Below, one piece after another: positions 46,699 to 55,788 of a stretch of 64,000 nucleotides of DNA; positions within the stretch are counted from its first letter, which is position 1, and every line of letters starts with the position of its first letter. The position numbers and the translations under genes are program-made. The notes under the pieces are model-generated. The model was not told the origin of the DNA. It ran no database searches and saw only the letters and a list, made by a program, of their open reading frames with translations. This DNA comes from Phytopseudomonas dryadis (GTDB taxonomy: Bacteria; Pseudomonadota; Gammaproteobacteria; Pseudomonadales; Pseudomonadaceae), in NCBI RefSeq assembly GCF_004327355.1, contig NZ_QJUM01000012.1:105255-169254 (forward strand), read 5' to 3'.

Positions 46699-47697
46699 TC
46701 AGCCAGCCCGCTGCCGCAGGTAGCCATTGTCGGCGAACCACTGGATCGTATGCTGCAGCGTGTCGTCCACCGATTGCCGCGCGACGAACCCCAACTCCTC
46801 CCGGGCCTTGCGGCCATCGAGGAACTGGCTGCCGGACATCAGCGCGATGGCGGTCTCATCCAGCCACGGCCAGGCGCCGGTCAGGCGATAGCGCAAACGC
46901 CCCCAGGCCGCCAGGCCGTTGGCCTTGCTCAGCGATAACTCGACCGGCATGGGCACCCCCAGGCGCTCGGCGATCCGCGCCGTCAGGTCGGCCATCTGGA
47001 TGTTCTCGCCGGTGATCAGGTAACGCTCGCCCACCCGGCCGCGCTCCAGGGTCAGCAGCAGCCCGCGCCCCGCTTCACGGGCATCGACCAGGTTGCGCTG
47101 CCCCGGCACATAGCCACGCATCTCGCCGCTGTCGATGGCCGTGATCAGGCGCCCGCTGCTCGGCCCCGCATCCAGCTCGCCCAGGCTCAGCCCGGGTATG
47201 CCGATCATCACCGGCAGGCCGGCCCGGGCCTGTTCGCGGGCCTGTTCGTCCAGCGCCCATTTCGACAGGACATAGGGGTTGCGCCAGCGCGGCATGCCCT
47301 CGTAGAACAGCCCCTCATGACCGGGCAACCCTTGTGGGTGGCGCGGCAAGGCGATGGCCGAACCGACATAGACGATGCGTCCCACCCCGACGGCCTGGCA
47401 GGCGGCGTAGAAATGCTGGGTCTGATCCAGCGCGCTGGCCACCTCGTCCTGCCAGCGGCGTGGCCGGCGCGGATAATGACCGGCGCAGAAGATGACCCCG
47501 TCCACGCCGTGCAGGGCGCGGCTCAGGGCACGTTGATCGAGCAGTTCGGCGGCGCGGCACTCGGCGCCCAGGTAAGCCAGGCGCTCGATGCGCGAAGAGA
47601 GGCGATGAATGAGCACCAGCTCATGGCCCGCCGCCTTGACGGCCCGGGCCGTGTGATGGCCGAGCAGGCCGGTGGCACCCAGTACGGCAATTTTCAC
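46699..47697 (-). CDS. NAD(P)-dependent epimerase/dehydratase family protein
   Basis: The 332-residue protein is an extended SDR with the cofactor motif 'VLGATGLLGHHTARAVKAAGHEL' at the N-terminus and 'YVLSKWALDEQA' (YxxxK) near residue 145. It resembles hopanoid-associated sugar epimerases and dihydroflavonol reductase-like proteins; the substrate is unknown. I place the start at a GTG (47697) preceded by GAGGAGGCGTC; the ATG start of the open frame would add 58 unrelated residues over the neighbouring gene's region. The C-terminus is convergent with the Mn exporter gene. Confidence 0.88.
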   Translation of the reverse strand: MKIAVLGATGLLGHHTARAVKAAGHELVLIHRLSSRIERLAYLGAECRAAELLDQRALSRALHGVDGVIFCAGHYPRRPRRWQDEVASALDQTQHFYAACQAVGVGRIVYVGSAIALPRHPQGLPGHEGLFYEGMPRWRNPYVLSKWALDEQAREQARAGLPVMIGIPGLSLGELDAGPSSGRLITAIDSGEMRGYVPGQRNLVDAREAGRGLLLTLERGRVGERYLITGENIQMADLTARIAERLGVPMPVELSLSKANGLAAWGRLRYRLTGAWPWLDETAIALMSGSQFLDGRKAREELGFVARQSVDDTLQHTIQWFADNGYLRQRAG

Positions 47698-47726
47698 GAC
47701 GCCTCCTCTCGGCCGCGGCCAGGTTC

Positions 47727-48548
47727 TCAGCTCCCCTTCTTGGCCTGCTCGTACAACGGCATGACCTTGGGAATGGCCGCCTGCAGCGAGGCGATCCGGC
47801 TCACCGACGAGGGGTGCGTGCTCATGAACTCGGGCGGAGCGCCCTCGCTGGCCGCGGCCATCTTCTCCCACAGGGTGACGGCGGCATTCGGATTGAAACC
47901 GCCACGCGCCGCCAGCTCCAGGCCGATCAGGTCGGCTTCGTTCTCGTTGCCACGGCTGTTGGGCAGGGTCATGCCGTAATTCACCGCGGCGTCGGCCAGG
48001 GCCATCTTGTCCTCGGTCACGCCCAGCAGTGCGGCGGCGCCCTGCTTGGCCAGGCTGATGCCATAGGCCTTGGACATCGCTTCGCGACCGTGTTCGCGCA
48101 AGGCATGGGCGATCTCGTGGCCCATGACCGCGGCGATTTCGTCATCGGTCAGTTTCAGCTTCTCGATGATCCCGCTGTAGAAGATGATCTTGCCGCCAGG
48201 GCCACAGTTGGCGTTCAGCTCGGGGCTGTCGATCAGGGCGACCTCCCACTGCCATTGCGCCGCATCGGGACGGAAGATCGGCGCCTGCTTGATCAGCCGG
48301 TCGGCGATGCTCTGCAGACGCTTGGCATCGGCGCCGGTCTTCTTCAATACACCCTTGCTCGAGGCTTCGCTCAGGGTCTGCTGATACGACTGCGCGTACA
48401 TCTGGTTGACCTCATCGGTCGACAGCATGCTGAACATGTACTGCTTGCGCTCGACCCCCACGGCGCCGCCGCTGGTGGTGTTGACGACCTGGCATCCTGC
48501 CAGCAGCAAGGCCGCAGCCAGGGTGGTGAAGGACAACGACGGTTTCAT
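47727..48548 (-). CDS. M48-family zinc metalloprotease, lipoprotein (LoiP-like)
   Basis: The 273-residue protein has a lipoprotein signal ending 'LLLAGC' and the zinc motif HExxH in 'VMGHEIAHALREHGRE' near residue 130, with the third ligand Glu in 'NENEADLIGLELAARGGF'. Such proteins (LoiP/YggG, BepA relatives) act in the periplasm on outer-membrane or stress-damaged proteins. It starts at 48548 by the lipobox. The gene lies 29 bp upstream of the epimerase gene, probably in one operon. Confidence 0.92.
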   Translation of the reverse strand: MKPSLSFTTLAAALLLAGCQVVNTTSGGAVGVERKQYMFSMLSTDEVNQMYAQSYQQTLSEASSKGVLKKTGADAKRLQSIADRLIKQAPIFRPDAAQWQWEVALIDSPELNANCGPGGKIIFYSGIIEKLKLTDDEIAAVMGHEIAHALREHGREAMSKAYGISLAKQGAAALLGVTEDKMALADAAVNYGMTLPNSRGNENEADLIGLELAARGGFNPNAAVTLWEKMAAASEGAPPEFMSTHPSSVSRIASLQAAIPKVMPLYEQAKKGS

Positions 48549-48583
48549 GCTGAATCTCCATAGGACGTAGGCAACGTATGCTA

Positions 48584-48632
48584 GGGTCTGTTGCCGTTTC
48601 AGCGCAAACCGCGTTGAAACGGCAACAGACCC
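48584..48632. repeat. 49-bp hairpin related to the 22-bp TIR element
   Basis: GGGTCTGTTGCCGTTTCA pairs perfectly with TGAAACGGCAACAGACCC (18-bp stem, 13-base loop). The arms match the ends of 14174-14440 except for one base, as if the interior had been lost. It lies between the M48 and SRAP genes. Confidence 0.75.
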
Positions 48633-48664
48633 CAGGTGTCGAAGGTCGCTCGCAAGCCAGGCCC

Positions 48665-49285
48665 TCAGGCAGGTGTCAGGCACTCCGGGCCATCGAGGCG
48701 CGGATCGTTGACCAGGTTCGCCAGCACCCGCTCGCGCAGCACCGGCTGGGTGCCGGCGAGCAGGTCGCGCAGGCTGTCCAGCGGCGTGTCCGTGGCCAGC
48801 CACAGGGCCTGCTGGGCTTCGCTCAGGATCAGCGGGCGGCGCAGGCTGGCCGCCGCCTGGGTGACCACCGCGGTGCTCAGGTAGACGTGCCCCTCGACCG
48901 GGTAGGCCTCCCACAGGGCGGCGAAATACAGCATCGGTTCCTGGCCGCTGAGCCAGTAGGGCCGCTTGCGCGCCGCACCGCGCCATTCGTAGAAACCGTT
49001 GGCCGGTATCAGGCCGCGGCGCAGGCGCAGGGCTTCGCGGAACATCGGCTGCTCGGCCAGGGTTTCGGCCCGGGCCTGGGCCGGGGTCTTCGACAGATCC
49101 TTCAACCAGGGCGGGGTCAGCCCCCAGCGCGCGCGCACCAGCGAACGCGCGCCCTGCGCGTCGGCCCGCTGCAGCAGCACCTGGCTGCCCGGCGCGAGGC
49201 TCCAGTGCGGCGGCTGATCAGCGGGAAATCCGGGCGACGCGGCGAACGCGGGCGTCCAGCGAAACAGGGCAAAACGTCCACACAT
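48665..49285 (-). CDS. SRAP-domain protein (YedK/HMCES)
   Basis: The 206-residue protein begins MCGRF, placing the catalytic Cys at position 2 after Met removal. The other active-site residues are in 'IPANGFYEWRG' (Asn and Glu near residue 95-101) and the His in 'EGHVYLSTAVV'-type context near residue 130-140. SRAP proteins form a covalent link with abasic sites in single-stranded DNA and protect them. The length is typical. Confidence 0.9.
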   Translation of the reverse strand: MCGRFALFRWTPAFAASPGFPADQPPHWSLAPGSQVLLQRADAQGARSLVRARWGLTPPWLKDLSKTPAQARAETLAEQPMFREALRLRRGLIPANGFYEWRGAARKRPYWLSGQEPMLYFAALWEAYPVEGHVYLSTAVVTQAAASLRRPLILSEAQQALWLATDTPLDSLRDLLAGTQPVLRERVLANLVNDPRLDGPECLTPA

Positions 49286-49338
49286 GAGGCGACTCGATTA
49301 CAGCTGAGCGGTCGATCGCCAGCGGGCGCGCGGGCGCC

Positions 49339-49599
49339 CTAGCATAGCAATACACCTTGGAAACTGTCCGGTTCATCGCCCGGCAGCGGTTGCGCGCCAT
49401 TGTACTCAGCGATCAACCGGCGTGCGCGCTCGGCGTCGGCATCGTCGACCAACAGCCCCAGCAGGCCGCACGCCGGCAGCTCACCGACGGCGCCGACCAG
49501 ATGCCGCCCGGTGAGATGCGCCTCGATCCCTTCGCTGGCCAGCATGCTCTGCAGCAACTCGCCTTCCATCAGGTCCTGCGGCTCGTAGATACGCTGCAT
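49339..49599 (-). CDS. DUF2007-type small protein
   Basis: The 86-residue product begins MQRIYEPQDLMEGELLQSML and contains 'GIEAHLTGRHLVGAVGELPA' and 'LLVDDADAERARRLIAEY', the usual pattern of the putative signal-transducing DUF2007 proteins. No activity is known. Its start codon overlaps the stop of the Cys-rich gene upstream (TGATG), so the two are coupled. Confidence 0.85.
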   Translation of the reverse strand: MQRIYEPQDLMEGELLQSMLASEGIEAHLTGRHLVGAVGELPACGLLGLLVDDADAERARRLIAEYNGAQPLPGDEPDSFQGVLLC

Positions 49600-49781
49600 C
49601 ACTCGTTCTCCCCACGCACGTCCAACTCCCAGGCCACACCGTCGGTACTGAGCGAGAACAGGATCGGCCGGCAGCACACCGGGCAATCCTCGATGTATTG
49701 CTGATCCCCCGCGGAAAGATCGAGCAGCGCCTCGACCGGCTCACCGCAATAAGGGCATTGGTAGTCCTGGGTTTCCAGCAT
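49599..49781 (-). CDS. CPXCG-motif cysteine-rich protein
   Basis: The 60-residue protein carries two CxxC pairs, 'CPYCGEPVEAL' near residue 9 and 'DCPVCCRPILF' near residue 33, which should bind one zinc. The family is conserved in pseudomonads but has no known role. I took the ATG at 49781 (MLETQDYQ). Confidence 0.87.
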   Translation of the reverse strand: MLETQDYQCPYCGEPVEALLDLSAGDQQYIEDCPVCCRPILFSLSTDGVAWELDVRGENE

Positions 49782-49874
49782 CGACGCCTCCGTGTGACTT
49801 GCAGGGTATAATCGACGGTCTATTGCCGCTCCGGCGGCCAATCCACTCAAACGCAGCGACAATCACAAGAGATC

Positions 49875-51041
49875 ATGATGGGCGAATTCGATAGCATCCG
49901 ACCCTATGCCGACGCGGAAATTCCTGCGGTACTGGCACGCCTGCTGGCCGACGATGCATTCCTCGACATCCTTACCCAGTTCCGTTTCCCGCGTCTGGCG
50001 GGTTCGTTCGGCTGGCTGCTCAAACCTCTTATAGCCTATCGACTGCGGGCGCAGTTCCGCGCCATCGACTCGATCGGCACGCTACAGGATAGGATCGAGC
50101 CCTATGTCGACCGTACCATCGAGAACGCCACCGACGGCGTGACCTACTCCGGGGTGGAAACCCTCAAGGCCGGCAGCGCCTACCTGTTTCTCGCCAACCA
50201 CCGCGACATCGTCATGGACCCGGCCTTCGTCAACTACGCGGTGTACCACGCCAAGCTGCAGACGCCACGGATCGCCATCGGCGACAACCTGCTGCAGAAA
50301 CCCTTCGTCAGCGACCTGATGCGCCTGAACAAGAGCTTCATCGTACACCGCTCGATCAGCGGCAGGCGCGAGAAGCTGGCGGCCTACCAGTTGCTGTCGG
50401 CCTACATCAACCATTCGATCCGCAACGACGGCGAATCGATCTGGATCGCCCAGGCCGAAGGCCGCGCCAAGGACGGCGACGATCGCACCGATTCGGCGAT
50501 CCTGAAGATGTTCCACATGAGCCGCAAGGACGAACCCTTCGCCGACGTGATCCGCAGCCTGCGACTGACCCCGGTATCGATCAGCTACGAATACGACCCC
50601 TGCGACCAGGCCAAGGCGCGCGAACTGTTCACCCGCGCCACCACCGGCACCTACAGCAAGGGGCCGGGTGAGGATGACCAGAGCATCGCCCTCGGCATCA
50701 CCGGCTACAAGGGCCGCGTGCACGTGCACTTCGGCGATCCGGTCAGCGAAGGCTTCGACGACAGCAAGCAGCTGGCCGCCATCATGGATGCGCACATCCT
50801 CACCGGCTACCGCCTGTTCCCCGTGCACTACCTGGCCTACGCCATGTGGCAGGAGCGCGATGCCGGGCTGGCGGTGCCGAGCGCCGAGCAACTGTTCGAC
50901 GCCCAGGAACTGGCCAAGGCCCGGGAGCAGTGGAACAGGCGCCTGGCCGACTGCCCGGCCGAGCAACAGCCCTATCTGGTCCTGCAGTACGCCATGCCGG
51001 TGCGCAACCAGTACCGCATCAAGGCCGGCCTGCCGCTCTGA
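49875..51041 (+). CDS. Glycerol acyltransferase-like protein
   Basis: The 388-residue protein has a PlsC/PlsB-type acyltransferase domain in its middle: 'LFLANHRDIVMDPAFVNYAV' near residue 105 carries the His and Asp of the catalytic motif, though with five rather than four residues between them, and 'WIAQAEGRAKDGDDR' near residue 190 corresponds to the phosphate-binding block. The N-terminal 90 residues have no familiar domain. It probably transfers an acyl group to a glycerol-type acceptor, but the altered spacing leaves room for another acceptor. The first of two adjacent ATGs is used. Confidence 0.82.
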   Translation: MMGEFDSIRPYADAEIPAVLARLLADDAFLDILTQFRFPRLAGSFGWLLKPLIAYRLRAQFRAIDSIGTLQDRIEPYVDRTIENATDGVTYSGVETLKAGSAYLFLANHRDIVMDPAFVNYAVYHAKLQTPRIAIGDNLLQKPFVSDLMRLNKSFIVHRSISGRREKLAAYQLLSAYINHSIRNDGESIWIAQAEGRAKDGDDRTDSAILKMFHMSRKDEPFADVIRSLRLTPVSISYEYDPCDQAKARELFTRATTGTYSKGPGEDDQSIALGITGYKGRVHVHFGDPVSEGFDDSKQLAAIMDAHILTGYRLFPVHYLAYAMWQERDAGLAVPSAEQLFDAQELAKAREQWNRRLADCPAEQQPYLVLQYAMPVRNQYRIKAGLPL

Positions 51042-51056
51042 ACGACTCCGGCCCCT

Positions 51057-51222
51057 GATGCCAGTCGGTCAAGCCTTTGGTTCGACCAGGCTCTGTAGCC
51101 GCGCCCCGCGGCGATGGGTGGCCGTGACACGCTTCGTGCGATGGCCGCCAGCGCATCGCGCCGAGGTCGACGCTCCTACACGGACGGCGGTTCGCCGCTC
51201 TTCTCAGGCGCAACAGAGGCTA
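51057..51222 (-). repeat. REP-containing element, copy D (shorter)
   Basis: It matches the minus-strand version of 3741-3950 in its two REP palindromes and flanks but is about 45 bp shorter. It is the first part of the 436-bp gap between the acyltransferase and yajG genes. Confidence 0.75.
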
Positions 51223-51260
51223 TCGCGGTTCCCCTTCTCGCCGTTGAGAGAGCGATGAAT

Positions 51261-51437
51261 CCAAAAAATGACCGGGAGTCATTTTTGACGTCGCTTGCGA
51301 CAGCCCGCAGGGTGGCCGCCAGGGATGGCAGGCCGGAACACTATCGCTGTTCACCCCTCGCCCTCCGGGAGAGGGGCCGGGGGAGAGGGTGGGGTGTTTG
51401 GCGATTTCTGGGCAGACTTGGCCGTGAGTCATAAAAA
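51261..51437. repeat. Dispersed ~170-bp intergenic repeat, copy 2
   Basis: It is related to the reverse complement of 2825-2993 along nearly its whole length; see that entry for shared blocks. Its end merges with the terminator of yajG. Confidence 0.85.
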
Positions 51438-51461
51438 AGCCCCGACGAATCGGGGCTTTTG
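51433..51461 (-). terminator. Rho-independent terminator of yajG
   Basis: GCCCCGA, loop TTCG (minus strand), TCGGGGC, with a T run after it in the minus direction, 17 bases beyond the yajG stop. Confidence 0.85.
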
Positions 51462-51477
51462 TCCATCGGCAACCGGC

Positions 51478-52062
51478 CTACTGGCCGCTGAGAATCTGCG
51501 TCAGGGTCGGGTCCTTGAAGGCGCGGGTCAGGGCATCGCTCAACACGTCGCTGACCAGCTTGGTGTTGGTCTCCTGGTTGGGCGCCATGCCGAAGCGCTG
51601 GTTCAGCGAGGCGCCGTAGCGGCCGCTGTAACGACGGTTGCTGTTCTGCACATCGGCACGGAAGGTGGCGGTCATGTCGGCCTCGGTGACGTACAGCCCC
51701 TCCTTCGGCGACTGATACTTCAGTTCGGCCAGGGTCAGGGTCAGTTGCGGCGCGTTGTAGGCATTGGGCGACGGGGTGAAGCCCAGCAGGCGCACGGCGG
51801 CCTCGGCCTGGGCCTGCAGCTTCGGCAGTATGTCCTGGCCGGTCACGCTGATCGCACTGGTTTCCGGGTACAGGCCACCACGGGTTCCCAGCACGGGAGA
51901 CGGACGACCATCGGCTACACGCACCACGACCGGCTGGCCCTGGCCGACCGCGGTCAGCGGTCCGTTGATCCTGGGCTGCGGGCTGAGTTGCTGAGGGCTG
52001 TGGGCGCAGCCAACGAGGGCCAGACCGATAATGGCAAGCAGACCAAACAACAGGCGATGCAT
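51478..52062 (-). CDS. YajG-family lipoprotein
   Basis: The 194-residue protein has a lipoprotein signal peptide ending 'GLALVGC' near residue 19 and the YajG features 'VVVRVADGRPSPVLGTRGGLYPETSAI' near residue 45 and 'TATFRADVQN' near residue 130. YajG proteins are outer-membrane lipoproteins of unknown function. The start at 52062 is defined by the signal peptide. Confidence 0.9.
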   Translation of the reverse strand: MHRLLFGLLAIIGLALVGCAHSPQQLSPQPRINGPLTAVGQGQPVVVRVADGRPSPVLGTRGGLYPETSAISVTGQDILPKLQAQAEAAVRLLGFTPSPNAYNAPQLTLTLAELKYQSPKEGLYVTEADMTATFRADVQNSNRRYSGRYGASLNQRFGMAPNQETNTKLVSDVLSDALTRAFKDPTLTQILSGQ

Positions 52063-52363
52063 ACTCGTTTCTCCATGGAGGGGCGCATTAAGGCACCGCG
52101 CAGTATAACCAATTCTTCGGACTCGCAATGAGCCGGGCAGGTTCCGGCCACGGGCGATCGAGCCACGCCGTCAAAGAACCGAAAAGAGTGTGGGGGCTGG
52201 ATGGTAAGCCGGGCTTTGCGTCGAGTCTTCCAGACTCCAGCGTTTTCCTCGAAACACATGACCGCCGGATGACGCCATGGCGCGCCCCCGGTTCCGGTCA
52301 CATGCCCGTAACAGGCCGTGGGTATAAGACTTTAGTCGCTTTGCCTGATGAGTATTTCTTCTG

Positions 52364-52558
52364 ATGCGCCCACTTCGTAAGCGTCTCGCCGCCCAGCCAC
52401 GACCGCGTATCTTCGCCCGTCTCGACGAGCACGGCATTTGCCGGGCTTTTCGCCTGAGCGCCCAGGCGCCGGGCTCTGCGCACTGGCGGGAGGTCAACGA
52501 GCAGCGCCTTTCCTGGCTGGACAAGCCCCTGCCCGACAGCGCCCTGGCTGTCCATTAG
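52364..52558 (+). CDS. Small conserved hypothetical protein
   Basis: The 64-residue basic protein begins MRPLRKRLAAQPRPRIFARLDE and has a Trp-rich centre ('SAHWREVNEQRLSWLDKPLP'). I recall a small gene in a similar position near mqo in other pseudomonads, but no function. There is no clear Shine-Dalgarno motif; a TATAAG box lies about 40 bp upstream. The coding frame bias supports it. Confidence 0.6.
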   Translation: MRPLRKRLAAQPRPRIFARLDEHGICRAFRLSAQAPGSAHWREVNEQRLSWLDKPLPDSALAVH

Positions 52559-52637
52559 CGGCGCGACCCGACCTTGTCGGTGGCGAACGCCGCGCACAAT
52601 AAAAGTCACGCCCAAGCGATCAATTTTCTCGCTTTCG

Positions 52638-52664
52638 CCTTATAATCGCGCCCCGATTATAAGG
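52638..52664. promoter_or_regulatory. 10-bp inverted repeat over a TATAAT box upstream of mqo
   Basis: CCTTATAATC, spacer GCGCCCC, GATTATAAGG. Each arm contains TATAAT on one strand, so the site could hold back-to-back -10 elements or an operator. It lies about 390 bp before mqo in an otherwise featureless 492-bp gap. Confidence 0.5.
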
Positions 52665-53050
52665 ACGCCTCCTGATCGGCCTCGCCGTACCGCTGATGCA
52701 CTTCGAGCCATCGGCCACGCCACAGAGAGTCGCCCACTTCGTGCTGCTCGATACCAGTAGCCCTTCCCGCTCTGCGCAACGATTACCGCTTTGCAGCGGA
52801 ACAACTGCCGCCGGGGATCGCTCAACAGGCACATGAACTTTTGAGGTTCGCGTTCCAAAAGGACGTGAAAAAAACGGTTTCAACAACTTCACGAGAGTGT
52901 GGCGAACATATGAATCATCTTGCGGCAGGCAAAGACGACCCCCTTCCGTTACCCAGCGTTCCAGGACAGCTCGACAACCGCTGACAGGCGTCTGCGACGC
53001 CCAGGCCCCAAGGCCATCGATTGCAAGCTGATTTTTTTGGAGACGTGGTA

Positions 53051-54553
53051 ATGGCGCAGAACGATTACGAAGCAGTAGATGTGGTGCTGGTCGGAGCCGG
53101 CATCATGAGCGCGACCCTGGCCGTGCTGCTCAAGGAGCTCGACCCGGGCATCACCCTGGAAGTCGTGGAAGCGATGGACTCGGGTGCGGTGGAAAGCTCC
53201 AACCCCTGGAACAACGCGGGCACCGGCCACGCCGGGCTGTGCGAGCTCAATTACACTCCCGAGTCGGCCGACGGCTCCATCGATATCAAGAAAGCGGTCA
53301 GCATCAATGCCCAGTTCGAGGAATCGAAACAGTTCTGGGCCTACCTGGTGGACAAAGGCACCTTCGGTTCGCCCAAATCCTTCATCAACCCGGTTCCGCA
53401 CCTCAGTTTCGTCCGTGGCCAGAAAGGCATCGACTACCTGAAGAGACGCTTCGAGGCGCTGACCGCGCACCATGCCTTCGCGGACATGGAATACACCGAA
53501 GATCGCGCCACCATGACCCAGTGGATGCCACTGATGATGCCGGGCCGCGATCCCCAGGAACCGATCGCCGCCACCCGCGTGCTGAACGGCACCGACATCA
53601 ACTTCGGCGCCCTGACCAAGGGCCTGCTGGACCACCTGGGCGCGCAGGACAACGCCCGCGTCAGCTGCAGCCAGAAGGTCACCGGCCTGACCCGCAACGA
53701 GCTGGGCTGGCGCGTCGGCATCAAGAACCTGAAGAACGGCAACCATCGCGAGCTGCAGGCCCGCTTCGTGTTCCTCGGCGCCGGCGGTGGCGCCCTGCCG
53801 CTGCTGCAGATGTCCGGCATCGCCGAGGGCAAGGGTTTCGGCGGTTTCCCGGTAAGCGGCCAGTGGCTGCGCTGCGACAACCCGGAAGTGGTCAGCCAGC
53901 ACCAGGCCAAGGTGTACAGCCAGGCCGAAGTCGGCTCGCCGCCCATGTCGGTACCGCACCTGGACACCCGTGTGGTCGACGGCAAGAAGTCCCTGCTGTT
54001 CGGACCCTATGCCGGCTTCACCACCAAGTTCCTCAAGAAAGGCTCGTTCCTCGACCTGCCGCTGTCGGTGCGCCTGAACAATATCGGCCCGATGCTGGCC
54101 GTGGCCCGTGACAACTTCGACCTGACCCGCTACCTGGTCAAGGAAGTGATGCAGTCGCAGGAACAGCGCCTCGATACCCTGCGCGGTTTCTATCCGCAGG
54201 CCAAGGCCAGCGACTGGCGCCTGGAGATCGCCGGCCAGCGCGTGCAGATCATCAAGAAGGACCCCAAGAAAGGCGGCGTGCTGCAGTTCGGCACCGAGCT
54301 GGTGGCCGCCAAGGACGGCTCCATCGCCGCCCTGCTCGGCGCTTCGCCGGGCGCCTCGGTCACCGTCTCGATCATGCTCGACCTGATCCGCCGCTGCTTC
54401 CCGGAGCAGGCTGCCTCGGCGCAGTGGAGCAGCAAGCTGAACGAGATATTCCCGGCGCCTTCCGCCGTGCTGACCAGCGACGCCGAGCAGTATCGCGCCG
54501 TGCAGTCGCGCTCGGATGCCGTGCTGCAACTGAGCGAGCCGGTACCGGCCTGA
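53051..54553 (+). CDS. mqo: Malate:quinone oxidoreductase
   Basis: The 500-residue membrane-bound FAD enzyme oxidises malate to oxaloacetate and feeds electrons to quinone. The FAD motif '[19 protein letters not shown]' lies near residue 12, followed by '[21 protein letters not shown]' near residue 55, and the family block '[15 protein letters not shown]'-type sequence near residue 315. The ATG at 53051 ([10 protein letters not shown]) has TTGGAGACGTGGTA upstream; the earlier ATG at 53021 is unlikely. A hairpin repeat follows the stop. Confidence 0.95.
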   Translation: MAQNDYEAVDVVLVGAGIMSATLAVLLKELDPGITLEVVEAMDSGAVESSNPWNNAGTGHAGLCELNYTPESADGSIDIKKAVSINAQFEESKQFWAYLVDKGTFGSPKSFINPVPHLSFVRGQKGIDYLKRRFEALTAHHAFADMEYTEDRATMTQWMPLMMPGRDPQEPIAATRVLNGTDINFGALTKGLLDHLGAQDNARVSCSQKVTGLTRNELGWRVGIKNLKNGNHRELQARFVFLGAGGGALPLLQMSGIAEGKGFGGFPVSGQWLRCDNPEVVSQHQAKVYSQAEVGSPPMSVPHLDTRVVDGKKSLLFGPYAGFTTKFLKKGSFLDLPLSVRLNNIGPMLAVARDNFDLTRYLVKEVMQSQEQRLDTLRGFYPQAKASDWRLEIAGQRVQIIKKDPKKGGVLQFGTELVAAKDGSIAALLGASPGASVTVSIMLDLIRRCFPEQAASAQWSSKLNEIFPAPSAVLTSDAEQYRAVQSRSDAVLQLSEPVPA

Positions 54554-54555
54554 GC

Positions 54556-54655
54556 AGCTACAAGCGGCAAGCCACAAGCTGCAAGCTGCAAGCTGCAAGC
54601 AAAGGCGGACCGGGGGCTTCCCCACTCCTTCGTTTGCAGCCTGTGGCTTAGCGCT
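54556..54655. repeat. CAAGCTGCAAG hairpin repeat after mqo
   Basis: AAGCCACAAGCTGCAA with three tandem AGCTGCA units pairs with TTTGCAGCCTGTGGCTT about 40 bases on. It lies between mqo and a convergent PilZ gene and may act as a bidirectional terminator. A close relative follows fumarase. Confidence 0.7.
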
Positions 54656-54669
54656 GCCGGTACGGCATC

Positions 54670-55026
54670 TCAGGCCGAGGTGAGCAGGGGATGGAAGCTG
54701 AAATAGTGACGCAACGCCTCGACCATCTCGACGTACTCCGCCGGCGGCGCGATCAGCGAGAAACCGGAATCGAAACTGCCCGGCGTGACGTCTTCGCGGC
54801 ACCACAGGCAGGTGGCCGTGAAGTCGATATGCCGTACCGCGTCCGCTCCCGGAATCTTCAGGCGCATGTCGAAACACCCGCCGACCAGCATGGGTAACTG
54901 GCTGATCAGCATCAGCCCATCCAGCGACACATTGCCGAGGTGCCCCATCGGCTTGTCGGTGATGAGATTGAACACATTGAGGTAGTACGGCAGCTGGTGC
55001 CGTTCTATATGTCGATTGGCATGCAT
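54670..55026 (-). CDS. PilZ-domain protein (c-di-GMP receptor)
   Basis: The 118-residue product is a single PilZ domain with both ligand motifs intact: RxxxR in 'RHIERHQ' at residues 5-9 and NxSxxG in 'GNVSLDGLMLIS' near residue 32. It should bind cyclic di-GMP and relay it to a partner protein. A diguanylate cyclase gene lies 6 kb away at 61-62 kb, without evidence that the two work together. Confidence 0.92.
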   Translation of the reverse strand: MHANRHIERHQLPYYLNVFNLITDKPMGHLGNVSLDGLMLISQLPMLVGGCFDMRLKIPGADAVRHIDFTATCLWCREDVTPGSFDSGFSLIAPPAEYVEMVEALRHYFSFHPLLTSA

Positions 55027-55236
55027 AATGGCAAATCGCTATGAATGTCTGCCGAGTATGGCCGCAGCGCCCGGCTTAGCGCCAGCCCCGGGAACGACCT
55101 TCGGATATCCGGTTGCGCAACCCACATGGACGGCGCCGAATTCAGCGCCACGCCAGTCGCCTCGTTCGCCGCTGCCATGCACCTGTAAACGGCGCCTGGC
55201 GCCACGCACCCACGCCCTGCGGCCCGTCCCGACCGG

Positions 55237-55611
55237 CTAGAGCGCCGCCGGCGAAGCCTTGGCCGGCTCGGGCACACCATGATGGCCGAGTTGCCGCAGG
55301 GTTTCCAGTCGGGCGCGGGCGCGGAAGGCGTACTCGCTGCTCGGGTAGCGGGTGATGATGAACTGATAGGTCTGCGCCGCATCGACATACAGACTCTGCC
55401 GCTCCAGGCACTGGCCACGCAGCAGCGAGATTTCCGGCTGCAGGTAGCTGCGCGAACGGCTCATGCGCTCGGCACGGGACAACTCCAGCATCACCGCCTC
55501 GCACTCGCCCCGGTCATAGGCCCGGTAGGCCTTGTTCAGATGGTGGTCGAGCGACCAGCGGGTACAACCGACAACACTCAGCACAAGCGCCAGCAGCAAT
55601 GGAATTCGCAT
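55237..55611 (-). CDS. Small TPR-like lipoprotein
   Basis: The 124-residue product has a lipoprotein signal ending 'LSVVGC' at residue 16, then two helical hairpins like tetratricopeptide repeats ('LNKAYRAYDRGECEAVMLELSRAE' and 'YVDAAQTYQFIITRYPSSEYAFRARARL'). It resembles a short BamD or YbgF-type repeat protein and is probably periplasmic, attached to a membrane. The function is unknown. The ATG at 55611 is preferred by the signal peptide and AGGAG before it. Confidence 0.85.
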   Translation of the reverse strand: MRIPLLLALVLSVVGCTRWSLDHHLNKAYRAYDRGECEAVMLELSRAERMSRSRSYLQPEISLLRGQCLERQSLYVDAAQTYQFIITRYPSSEYAFRARARLETLRQLGHHGVPEPAKASPAAL

Positions 55612-55788
55612 AGGTTTCTCCTCCAATGAGCGAGCTATCGGCGCGCGCCGGAAAAACTGAACCGGTACACGGGATGAAAGGTTTTCAACCCCTGAATGGC
55701 GATGGTCTTCTACGCTGATTCAGGTCAACGCGCCCCCTCTGCCGATGGGGTGCAATGCAGCCCACCCAACCCAGCGAGGTCGACCCCC

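Noticed and set aside
52620..52892. 90-codon minus-strand frame between the small protein gene and mqo
   Set aside because: No family resemblance, no ribosome site, and it crosses the palindromic promoter region.
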